A stretch of DNA of 64,000 nt from RPQJ01 sp963793675 (GTDB taxonomy: Bacteria; Pseudomonadota; Gammaproteobacteria; Steroidobacterales; Steroidobacteraceae): contig CAWCBA010000002.1 of assembly GCA_963793675.1 (NCBI GenBank), positions 310,001-374,000 of the forward strand, in the 5' to 3' direction. Of this stretch, positions 9,319-16,901 are shown piece by piece. A program made the translations under genes and the position numbers. Below the pieces are notes generated by a model. The model was not told the origin of the DNA. It made no database searches and saw only the letters and a program-made list of their open reading frames with translations. Each line of letters begins with the position of its first letter. Position 1 is the stretch's first letter.

Positions 9319-9801
9319 CTATTTCTCCGGCCCGCTCGGCATCGTCCACTCCCCGGTCTGCGTGCTGAGCTTGTGGCAACTCATGCAGTCGCTCTTGTAC
9401 ACCGTCACGTAGACATTGTTCACGCCACCGACGAGGTGCACCAGGTGCAGCAGGCGTGAAAATGGCGGTGCCTTCTTCGAGCCGGCGTCATGACAATCGA
9501 GGCACGCACCCGGGATGTCCTCGAGCGCGTCCTCCGCGGCAGGATGCTTGCCCTTCAGCGTGAGCCCCGCCGGCGCACTCGCCTTGCTCTTCGCCAGCAG
9601 GCCGGGCTCGATCTTTCCCGCCATCCATTGCTTGAGGGCAACACTCAGGCGGTGGTCCTTGCCGTTGCTCTTGTCGACCACGTGACAGCTCACGCAGCCG
9701 TTCGGATAGGGATCGACAGCCGTGTTGCCGACCACCGGCAGGACGCACAGCGTCGTGACCAGCAGGGATGCCGCCAGGATCTTCCGGGAATGTTCGCTCA
9801 T
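9319..9801 (-). CDS. small exported tri-haem c-type cytochrome
   Basis: 160 residues starting MSEHSRKILA; GAGGTG precedes the ATG at 9801. A signal peptide (LLVTTLCVLPVVGNTA) is followed by three haem-binding motifs: CVSCH (about residue 37), CLDCH (about 110) and CMSCH (about 143). A conserved-looking HLVHLVGGVNN stretch may supply the distal His ligands. It is likely a periplasmic electron carrier of the multihaem class. It is convergent with the RetSat-like gene (25 bases apart). It lies downstream of a dipeptidase fragment on the same strand. I cannot name a partner enzyme. Confidence 0.7.
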   Translation of the reverse strand: MSEHSRKILAASLLVTTLCVLPVVGNTAVDPYPNGCVSCHVVDKSNGKDHRLSVALKQWMAGKIEPGLLAKSKASAPAGLTLKGKHPAAEDALEDIPGACLDCHDAGSKKAPPFSRLLHLVHLVGGVNNVYVTVYKSDCMSCHKLSTQTGEWTMPSGPEK

Positions 9802-9830
9802 GTCGCACACCTCATATCGTGGGCGCCGGG

Positions 9831-10046
9831 TTACGGGCGAGGCTCGGCCTGCAGCAGCGCCTCGGACGGGGGTCTCGCTGCACGGAGCCTGGTCGAAACC
9901 TGCTCGGCCGCCTCCATCACGCGCAGCGCGTTCAATCCCGCAAGCTTCGCGACGTCGGCATCCGACCATCCGCGGCGCATCATTTCCTCGAGCAATGCCG
10001 GATACCGGTCGACTGCCTCCAGGCCCTGCGCGATACAGCCCTGCAA
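9831..10046 (-). pseudogene. C-terminal remnant of a membrane dipeptidase (peptidase M19)
   Basis: About 70 residues from GCIAQGLEAVDRYPALLEEM through RRGWSDADVAKLAGLNALRV to the stop at 9831 match the last helices of renal-dipeptidase-type (M19) enzymes. The metal-binding N-terminal three-quarters (HxD and the two His residues) are absent. Upstream on this strand the frame stays open, but its translation no longer resembles the family, and a plus-strand gene with a good ribosome site begins at 10119. The best reading is a deletion or recombination scar near 10050-10060, or an assembly join. No activity is expected. Confidence 0.55.
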
Positions 10047-10118
10047 GTCTACAACTTCCCGACGTTGGACAACGTTGCCAGGGAGGGCATGCAGTCGCGT
10101 TACCGGGAGGCGTTCAGA

Positions 10119-10400
10119 ATGACCCTGCCGAACGACGTCCAGCGGGCACTTGGCGGCAAATGCGGCGATCGCTTTATCCGCGCCGGCGACTACGCAGGTC
10201 TCGGCGACCTGATCGACTACCCGTGCCGCACCGGCCTGCCCACAGACGTGATCGACGAGGCCGTAAGGAGTCTTCGAGCGAACGACGCCCTCGTTCCACT
10301 GCTGCGCCTGCGTATTGCGGACCTCGAGACGCGACTCGTCGACCTGACCGGAAATATCAGAGACGTCATGCAGGGACTGCAGACCATTGCGAATGAATGA
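10119..10400 (+). CDS. small protein of unknown function with C-terminal coiled coil
   Basis: 93 residues. The start ATG at 10119 is eight bases after a GGGAGG Shine-Dalgarno, which is why I choose it over longer in-frame options. The N-terminal half (GDRFIRAGDYAGLGDLIDY) is short and mixed. The C-terminal half repeats Leu/Ile at heptad spacing (LVPLLRLRIADLETRLVDL) and probably forms a coiled coil. No family is recognised. Codon third positions are GC-rich as in neighbouring real genes. It sits exactly where the dipeptidase gene is cut, so it may have arrived with the rearrangement. The opposite strand is also open here but has no ribosome site and no recognisable homology. Confidence 0.5.
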   Translation: MTLPNDVQRALGGKCGDRFIRAGDYAGLGDLIDYPCRTGLPTDVIDEAVRSLRANDALVPLLRLRIADLETRLVDLTGNIRDVMQGLQTIANE

Positions 10401-10418
10401 TCGAGACCGGAATCCGGG

Positions 10419-11417
10419 TCAACGAGAGGATTCACAGAATTTGCTGCGCCCGCCGTTGGCCCTGAGCAACCCGACGTAATACGCGGCCATCCCGCGCGCA
10501 CGTTGCCGCTCGGCCGGATCGCCAGCCAGCAGGACCCCGATCGAATCCGCCCAACCTTTCGCGCACTCGTCCTTGGTGCGTTCGGAGTTCGAGCACTCGA
10601 TGAACGCGTCGAAGGCTGTCTGATAGAGCACGAATTGTGCACGCGTCATCGGTCCGCCGTGTCCGGGAATCGCCAACTCGAACGGCGTGTCGGACACTTG
10701 CTGCAACGCGACCTTCCATCCGTCCGGACAGGCGGTGTCGAGGAACGGCGCCGGCAAGGTTACGAGATCACCGAGGACGGCCACCCGGCTCTTCCCGTCA
10801 TAGAGCCAGACGTCGCCAGCGGTCGCAGCGTCATGCGCCAGGTTGACCCGCAGCGGGCGACCGCCCAGCTTCATCGTGCCCGAGACCGAGATCACCTCGT
10901 CGGGCCGCAGGGCGGCACCGTTGCGAATCGTAAGCAGGTCCCCTCGAATGTCGTCACGGGTCTCCTGCGGAATCTGCGGGTCGTCGAGATAACCGGCTGA
11001 CTCCTGCACGCTGGACGGAAAGAAGTTTTCGAGCGCGCCGTCGATCGCATTGCTCGCATACACGCGCAGGCCCGGATACGCCGCACGCAGATCCGGGTTG
11101 CCACTGACGTGATCCAGGTGCCAGTGCGTGTTGACGATCGCAACGATTTTCTTCTGCTGTGAGCGCGCCAGCGCAACGATCGCCTCGCGTTGCCAGGAGT
11201 GGCGGCCGGTATCGACCACGACCAGCCCAGCCGGGGCATCGAAGATCACGGAGTTTCCGTCCGGCTGGCGGTTGGGCCGGATGCCACCAGGTACCAGCCA
11301 CACACCCGTTGCCACCTGCTGAGGTGCGGGCGCAACGACTGGATTCGGGTCAGTCCACCCGGTGGTCAGGCTCCCAAGCGCTGCCAGCGTGATTCCGATG
11401 CGGGTCCGGTGTTTCAT
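10419..11417 (-). CDS. exported metallo-beta-lactamase-fold hydrolase
   Basis: 332 residues from the ATG at 11417, preceded by GGAG. A short signal-like N-terminus (MKHRTRIGITLAALGSL) suggests export. The Zn-binding motif NTHWHLDHVSGN (HxHxDH) is near residue 100. Further ligands lie in NLAHDAATAGD and IPGHGGPMTR. The order fits class B-like MBL-fold enzymes of the quinoprotein-relay/metallo-hydrolase group rather than a confirmed beta-lactamase, since no antibiotic-resistance context is present. It faces the small unknown gene tail-to-tail (18 bases apart) and is divergent from the ferredoxin-oxidoreductase operon starting at 11593. The frame is intact. Confidence 0.7.
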   Translation of the reverse strand: MKHRTRIGITLAALGSLTTGWTDPNPVVAPAPQQVATGVWLVPGGIRPNRQPDGNSVIFDAPAGLVVVDTGRHSWQREAIVALARSQQKKIVAIVNTHWHLDHVSGNPDLRAAYPGLRVYASNAIDGALENFFPSSVQESAGYLDDPQIPQETRDDIRGDLLTIRNGAALRPDEVISVSGTMKLGGRPLRVNLAHDAATAGDVWLYDGKSRVAVLGDLVTLPAPFLDTACPDGWKVALQQVSDTPFELAIPGHGGPMTRAQFVLYQTAFDAFIECSNSERTKDECAKGWADSIGVLLAGDPAERQRARGMAAYYVGLLRANGGRSKFCESSR

Positions 11418-11592
11418 GGGCTGCTCCGGCGGCAATCCTACAACCGGCGGCCGCGGGTGGACCATCGCAGCCGCCGGGCAACCACCGGTAGCGCGCGCAT
11501 CGCTGCGCCACCGCGTGCCGGGATCGGCAATTACCCTGATTGTTTCGGCTGCAAGCTTCGGGCAAAAACACGGCAGGTACAGGAGGAAAAAG

Positions 11593-12483
11593 ATGGACCA
11601 GGCACGCGTCGCCGGGTACGAGGTTGTGACCCGGCAGGACTTCTCGGACGTCACGTTCCTGCTGGAAGTCCGGCACCCGCTGCTGGCCCGGGCGGCCCGT
11701 CCCGGGCAGTTCGTCATCGTCATGGCGAGCGAGCACGGGGAGCGCATCCCGCTGACGATCGCGGACTACGATCGCGAGCGCGGGACGGTCACCCTGGTCA
11801 TCCAGGCGGTCGGCAAGACCACGCGTGAAATGCAGCGCGACTGCCGCGTCGGGACCCGGCTCGTCGCCCTGGTCGGCCCGATGGGTGTTCCGAGCCATAT
11901 CGGCCAGGCGCGCAAGGTCTTGTGCGTGGGCGGCGGCCTGGGAGTCGCGCCGGTTTATCCGCAGGCGCGCGGCTACAAGGAGAGCGGCGCGTACGTGATC
12001 GGTATCCTCGGGTTCCGCAATCGCGACCTGATGTTCTGGGAAGACAAGTTTCGCGCCACGTGCGACGAGCTCATCGTCTGCACCGATGACGGTTCCGCCG
12101 GCATCAAGGGCCTGGTCACCGAAGGCATCCGGCTCGCGATATCGCAGCACCCGGACATCGACGAATGCGTCGCCATCGGCCCGCCCGTGATGATGAAAGG
12201 GTGTGCCGAAGCGACTCGCGGCAGTGGCATCCGGACGATCGTCAGCCTGAACCCGGTGATGGTGGACGGCACCGGCATGTGCGGCGGATGCCGCGTGAAG
12301 GTCGGCGACACCGTGAAGTTCGCCTGCGTCGACGGTCCCGACTTCGATGGTCATCTGGTGGATTTCGACGATCTCATGTTCCGGCTGCAGCGTTATCGCG
12401 CGACGGAACTCGCGGCCGCCCAGCGTTTCGACGAGAACTGCCGCATGCGCAGCCTGACGGCACCGCCGGTCATCGTGGAGTGA
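11593..12483 (+). CDS. NfnA-like flavin/iron-sulfur reductase subunit (ferredoxin:NAD(P)+ reductase type)
   Basis: 296 residues, first gene of a five-gene operon, with an AGGAGG ribosome site seven bases upstream of the ATG at 11593. The N-terminal barrel carries ARPGQFVIVM and RIPLTIADYD, which bind FAD in DHOD-electron-transfer-type reductases. LCVGGGLGVAPVYPQA is the pyridine-nucleotide site. Near the C-terminus GMCGGCRVKVG...FACVDGP supplies the cysteines for a [2Fe-2S] cluster. The protein matches the small subunit of NADH-dependent ferredoxin:NADP+ oxidoreductase (Nfn) and SudB. The next gene starts seven bases later and encodes the large-subunit type, so the pair should move electrons between NAD(P)H and ferredoxin for the 2-oxoacid oxidoreductase downstream. 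Confidence 0.85.
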   Translation: MDQARVAGYEVVTRQDFSDVTFLLEVRHPLLARAARPGQFVIVMASEHGERIPLTIADYDRERGTVTLVIQAVGKTTREMQRDCRVGTRLVALVGPMGVPSHIGQARKVLCVGGGLGVAPVYPQARGYKESGAYVIGILGFRNRDLMFWEDKFRATCDELIVCTDDGSAGIKGLVTEGIRLAISQHPDIDECVAIGPPVMMKGCAEATRGSGIRTIVSLNPVMVDGTGMCGGCRVKVGDTVKFACVDGPDFDGHLVDFDDLMFRLQRYRATELAAAQRFDENCRMRSLTAPPVIVE

Positions 12484-12490
12484 CCTTGCC

Positions 12491-14014
12491 ATGCCAAGCG
12501 ATGCGAGGCCGAAGAAGAAAACGATACGGATGATCCCGCAGGCACGTACGCCTGCACACGAACAGGATCCAGCCGAACGCGCCTGCAATTTCGACGAAGT
12601 GAACCTGGGTTACCTGGTCGAGGACGCACACCTGGAGGCGGAGCGCTGCCTGATGTGCCCCGAGCAACCTTGCGTCGCGGGATGCCCGGTGGGCATTGCG
12701 ATTCCCGACTTCATCCAGCGCATTACGGCCCGCGACTATCGCGGTGCGTACGACGTGATCACCGCCACGAACCTGTTGCCGGCCGTGTGCGGGCGCGTAT
12801 GCCCGCAGGAATCGCAATGCGAGGGCGTCTGCACGGTCGGCGACACGCTGGAGCCGGTGGCCATCGGCAGGCTGGAGCGCTGGGTCGGCGACATGGCGAT
12901 CCGCGAAAGCTGGTCGAACGTGCCGTACATCGAGTCCAGCGGGTTCAAGGTGGGCATCGTCGGCTCCGGCCCGGCCGGCATGGCATGCGCGGCCGACATG
13001 GCCAAGGCAGGTTGCGAAGTCGTGGTCTTCGAGGCGTTCCACGAGCCGGGTGGCGTGCTGAAGTACGGCATTCCCGACTTTCGCCTCCCGAACAGGGTGG
13101 TCGATGCCGAGATCGCCAAGCTGGAGGCGCTCGGCATCCGCTTCGAGTGCAACACACTGGTCGGCCGCCTCTTCACGATCGAGCAGATGGTCGAGGAGAT
13201 GGGCTTTCATGCCGTGTTCGTCGGCACCGGCGCGGGTTACCCGAGCTTCATGGGAATCCCGGGGGAATCCCTGAACGGGGTGCTCTCGGCCAACGAGCTG
13301 CTGACACGCTGCAATCTCATGCATGCGCGGGAGTTTCCAGACTACGACACGCCCATGCAGCCGGGCAGGCGCGTGGTCGTCATCGGTGCCGGCAATACCG
13401 CGATGGATGCGCTGCGCGTCAGCCGTCGTCTCGGCGCCGAGAGCGTCTGCTGCCTGTACCGGCGCAGTCGCGCCGAGGCCCCTGCTCGTGCCGAGGAGAT
13501 CCACCACGCCGAAGAGGAAGGGATCGAATTCCACTGGCTCGCCAGTCCCGTCGAGTTGCTGGACGACGGTCAGCGCAACGTCCGCGCCGTACGCTGTATC
13601 CGCATGACTCTCGGCGAACCGGACGCCTCCGGACGGCGTCGTCCCGTGCCGGAGGCCGGCAGCGAGTTTGAAATCGAGGCCGACATGGTGGTTTATGCGA
13701 TCGGCACCAACGCCAATCCGATCATCGGCCAGACGTCCAGGCTGAAACTCGACCAGCGCGGCTACATCGCCACGGATGCGAGCCTCGCGACGTCGATTCC
13801 AGGGGTCTATGCCGGCGGTGACATCGTGACGGGTGCGGCCACGGTCATCGAGGCCATGGGCGCCGGGCGCCGCGCGGCCCGCGCAATGAAAGCCTTCCTG
13901 GGGTTGCGCGACACGGACCACGTGTATTGCGACTCCGCAGCGGACCCGGATTCCCTGGTGTTTGGCATCGATCGTGCGGAGCGCGGCTACGCGCGTATCC
14001 GCGTGCCGAGGTGA
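12491..14014 (+). CDS. NfnB / glutamate-synthase-small-subunit-like FAD/NADPH flavoprotein with two [4Fe-4S] motifs
   Basis: 507 residues. The N-terminal ferredoxin-like domain has cysteine sets CLMCPEQPCVAGCP (about residue 55) and CGRVCPQESQCEGVC (about 100), as in GltD, NfnB and dihydropyrimidine dehydrogenase. GIVGSGPAGMACA (about 155) binds FAD, and VVVIGAGNTAMDALR (about 297) binds NADPH. AGGDIVTGAATVIEAMG closes the FAD site. There is no glutamate synthase large subunit nearby, and the gene lies between an NfnA-like gene and 2-oxoacid oxidoreductase genes, so ferredoxin-NADP(H) transfer is the better reading than ammonia assimilation. It could support electron bifurcation as in Nfn; this is inference from homology. 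Confidence 0.85.
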   Translation: MPSDARPKKKTIRMIPQARTPAHEQDPAERACNFDEVNLGYLVEDAHLEAERCLMCPEQPCVAGCPVGIAIPDFIQRITARDYRGAYDVITATNLLPAVCGRVCPQESQCEGVCTVGDTLEPVAIGRLERWVGDMAIRESWSNVPYIESSGFKVGIVGSGPAGMACAADMAKAGCEVVVFEAFHEPGGVLKYGIPDFRLPNRVVDAEIAKLEALGIRFECNTLVGRLFTIEQMVEEMGFHAVFVGTGAGYPSFMGIPGESLNGVLSANELLTRCNLMHAREFPDYDTPMQPGRRVVVIGAGNTAMDALRVSRRLGAESVCCLYRRSRAEAPARAEEIHHAEEEGIEFHWLASPVELLDDGQRNVRAVRCIRMTLGEPDASGRRRPVPEAGSEFEIEADMVVYAIGTNANPIIGQTSRLKLDQRGYIATDASLATSIPGVYAGGDIVTGAATVIEAMGAGRRAARAMKAFLGLRDTDHVYCDSAADPDSLVFGIDRAERGYARIRVPR

Positions 14015-14021
14015 ATTTTCC

Positions 14022-15947
14022 ATGAATGCAGTGACGCCCCTGCCCGTGCGAGCCCATGCCGCTCGCACCGGTCCGGTCACACCCGTCAACAAGCACCTGC
14101 AGACGCTCGATCAGCACGTGATCGAGATCATGAGCGACTCCGGCGAGGGCGCGCAGAAGTGCGGCCAGTCGTTCGGCTCGATTGCCGCGCGCATGGGCAA
14201 CGGCGTATGGACCGTGGAAATCATTCCGGCCGAAATTCAGCCTCCTGCGCGCAGCATCGCGGGTGCCAGCGGCAACCGGATTCGCATCGGCTCGCAGCAG
14301 GTCACGAACGGCGGCGACGAGGCCGACATCGCGGTCGCATTCAACGAGCAGGTGTTGCTGGGCCGGGTCAATGCGGGCGAACTCAAGGCTGGCTGCATCG
14401 TGCTGCTGGAGAACATGTGGGCGGAGCACGCCGACGCGAAGATCGCCGCCCAGTACGCGGAAACCCGCGAGCGACTCGCCGCCGAGGGTTACCGGGTTTA
14501 CGAAGTGCCGATGGAGACGGAGTGCCGCGCGCTCGTCGCTGACCCGCGCAAGGGCAAGAACATGTTCGTGCTCGGGTTGCTCTGCAACATCTACAGCCTC
14601 GACATGGCTCTTGCACGCGACCAGATTGCGTTCATCTTCGGCAAGAAGGATGCAAAGGTCATTGCGTCGAACGTCGCTTTGCTCGAGGCCGGCTGGCAAT
14701 GGGCCGAGTCGAATCTCGATTTCAAGTACCGGGTGCCCGCTGTCAAGTCGACGGTGCCGCAGCTCGTCATCAACGGCAACACGGCCATCGCGCTCGGCGT
14801 GCTCGCCTCGGGCATGGACATCTGCGCGATGTATCCCATCACGCCGGCGACGTCGGCGTCGCACTACCTGAGCGACGTGTTCGAACGCGCAGGAGGCATC
14901 GTGCACCAGGCCGAGGACGAGATCGCGGCTTGCGCCTTCGCCATCGGCGCCTCCTACACGGGCAGGGTCGCCGTGACGATCACCTCGGGACCGGGTTATT
15001 CCCTCAAGCAGGAGGGACTTGGCCTCGCCGTCATGGCGGAAATCCCGCTCGTCGTCGTCAACGTCCAGCGCGGGGGCCCGAGCACCGGGCAACCGACGAA
15101 AGTCGAGCAGGGTGACCTGCTCACGGTCATGTTCGGCAGTCACGGCGATGCACCCAAGGTCGTCATGGCGCCGGGCACGATCGAGGACTGCTTCTATTCG
15201 ATGATCACCGCTCGGCGGCTCGCGGAAACCTTCAACATGGTCGTCGTCGTGCTGTCGGATGCGAGCCTCGCGACGGCGCAGCAACCATTTCCGCGTCCGC
15301 AATTCTCGACCGAATGGCTCGCACCCCCGGTCGACCAGAATCCGGTGCCGGAGGGTGTGAAGCCTTACGACTGGGACCCGGTCACCGGCCTCAGCCGGCG
15401 CTTCGTCCCGGGACAACCGAACGGCATGCACACGCTTACCGGTCTCGCGCACGATCGTAACAGTCGTGTCGCCTACGACCCGGAGATCAACGAGCAGGGG
15501 ATGCGTGCGCGCAGCATGAAGCTCGCGACACTGCAAAAGACGCTCACACCGCCGCCGGTCTTCGGCGACCGTGAGGGCGAACTGCTCGTCGTCGGCTGGG
15601 GCGGCACCAGGGGCGCCATCGAGGAAGCCGTGGCGCGGCTGCGCGGCGAAGGCCACCGCGTCTCCTCCACGCACCTGACGTTCCTGCAACCGATGCAGCC
15701 CGGAATTGGCGAAATACTGCGGGGGTTCCGCCAGGTGATCGCGATCGAAGGCAACTGGGCGGACGATCCGGACGATCCGCTGATCGACGAATCCAATCGT
15801 CGCTACTCCGCGCTCGCGATGTTGTTGCGGTCGCGTTATCTCGTCGACGTCGACTGCTGGACCGAGGTTCGCGGCCGGCCAATCAAGCCGGGAACCGTCT
15901 ATGCAGAACTGCGCGGGCGCCTGACGCAGCTGGAGACTACGCGATGA
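14022..15947 (+). CDS. 2-oxoacid:acceptor oxidoreductase, fused gamma-alpha subunit (KorA-like)
   Basis: 641 residues. Residues about 45-240 are the gamma (transferase-type) domain and about 260-640 the alpha domain, with YPITPATS (about 275) and GPGYSLKQEGLGLAVMAE and QRGGPSTGQPTKVEQGDL, the classic OFOR alpha signatures. The gamma domain reads SDSGEGAQKCGQ where typical members have a glycine-rich GGQG motif, so it is divergent. The enzyme with its beta partner would interconvert a 2-oxoacid, CoA and ferredoxin with acyl-CoA and CO2; 2-oxoglutarate or pyruvate are the likely substrates. It starts seven bases after the flavoprotein gene and overlaps the beta gene by four bases (ATGA type), indicating translational coupling. 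Confidence 0.85.
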   Translation: MNAVTPLPVRAHAARTGPVTPVNKHLQTLDQHVIEIMSDSGEGAQKCGQSFGSIAARMGNGVWTVEIIPAEIQPPARSIAGASGNRIRIGSQQVTNGGDEADIAVAFNEQVLLGRVNAGELKAGCIVLLENMWAEHADAKIAAQYAETRERLAAEGYRVYEVPMETECRALVADPRKGKNMFVLGLLCNIYSLDMALARDQIAFIFGKKDAKVIASNVALLEAGWQWAESNLDFKYRVPAVKSTVPQLVINGNTAIALGVLASGMDICAMYPITPATSASHYLSDVFERAGGIVHQAEDEIAACAFAIGASYTGRVAVTITSGPGYSLKQEGLGLAVMAEIPLVVVNVQRGGPSTGQPTKVEQGDLLTVMFGSHGDAPKVVMAPGTIEDCFYSMITARRLAETFNMVVVVLSDASLATAQQPFPRPQFSTEWLAPPVDQNPVPEGVKPYDWDPVTGLSRRFVPGQPNGMHTLTGLAHDRNSRVAYDPEINEQGMRARSMKLATLQKTLTPPPVFGDREGELLVVGWGGTRGAIEEAVARLRGEGHRVSSTHLTFLQPMQPGIGEILRGFRQVIAIEGNWADDPDDPLIDESNRRYSALAMLLRSRYLVDVDCWTEVRGRPIKPGTVYAELRGRLTQLETTR

Positions 15948-16901
15948 GCACCGCAATGCAGTGCCTGCACCATCTCGTCGAGGAGCACCACTCGCTCGAG
16001 GACTACCAGGGCGGCGTTCCCCGCTGGTGCAAGGGCTGTGGTGACAACGCGATCCTGGCGGCGATGCAGCGCCTGTGCCGCGACGAGAGCTTGCGACCCG
16101 AGAAGACCGTGTTCGTCTCGGGCATCGGGTGCTCGAGCCGGCTGCCGCATTACATGCGTACGTATGGCTTCCACGGCATCCACGGACGCGCACTGCCGAT
16201 CGCCGAGGGCATCAAGCTCGCGCGCCCCGACCTGCACGTGTTCGTGAACACCGGCGACGGTGATTGCTGCAGCATCGGCGCCGCGCACTGGATCCACGCG
16301 ATCCGCTACAACATGAACATGACCGTGCTGCTGCACGACAACCACATCTATGGCTTGACCAAGAAGCAGGCTTCGCCGACGTCACCGCTCGGAACCAGGA
16401 GCAACACGACGCCACGCGGCTCCTATCTCGATGCGCTGAGCCCGCTCACCGTCACGCTCGGCGTGCAGAACGTCTCGTTCGTCGCCCAGGCGGTGGACTG
16501 GATACCCGAGTCGCTGTTCCAGATCCTGACGGCTGCATTCCGGCATCGCGGTTTCTCGTTCGTGCGCATCCTGCAGCGTTGCCCGGAATTCGTCGGCAGC
16601 ATGTTCGAGCCGTGGGTGCACGATCCGCAGCGCATGCTGATGCTCACGCATGACGATGGCATTCGCATCAGTCCGGCCCTGCAGAAGATCTACCGCAACC
16701 AGCTGTCCCACGATCCCGCGGACATCCATCGCGCCCGCGAAATCTGCCTCGTCCGAGGATCCGATCCCGGTGGGAATTCTTTATCGCAACCCGGCGGTGC
16801 CCTGCTACGAGGACCTGCGGGGCGCCGGCAAGTTGCGCACGGCCGAACAGGTTCGCGGCGCGCTCGACGGCGAGTTCGATAAATTCACGGTATGGCCGTA
16901 G
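15944..16901 (+). CDS. 2-oxoacid:acceptor oxidoreductase beta subunit (thiamine-diphosphate binding, KorB-like)
   Basis: About 318 residues. VPRWCKGCGDNAIL (about residue 25) and SGIGCSSRLPHY are the cluster- and CoA-proximal motifs of KorB-type subunits. NTGDGDCCSIGAAH (about 102) through HDNHIYGLTKKQASPTS is the thiamine diphosphate/Mg site. The first reading frame fails near 16750, inside gcctcgtcc: removing one C lets it continue as SSEDPIPVGILYRNPAVP, and it ends FTVWP at 16901, which matches the family's C-terminal region. So one extra base, probably a sequence error. It overlaps the upstream alpha gene by four bases and the downstream ferredoxin-fusion gene by ten. Confidence 0.8.

Noticed and set aside
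13845..16193. 782-codon minus-strand frame over the KorA/KorB region
   Set aside because: Lies opposite clear OFOR genes and has no ribosome site or domain signature.
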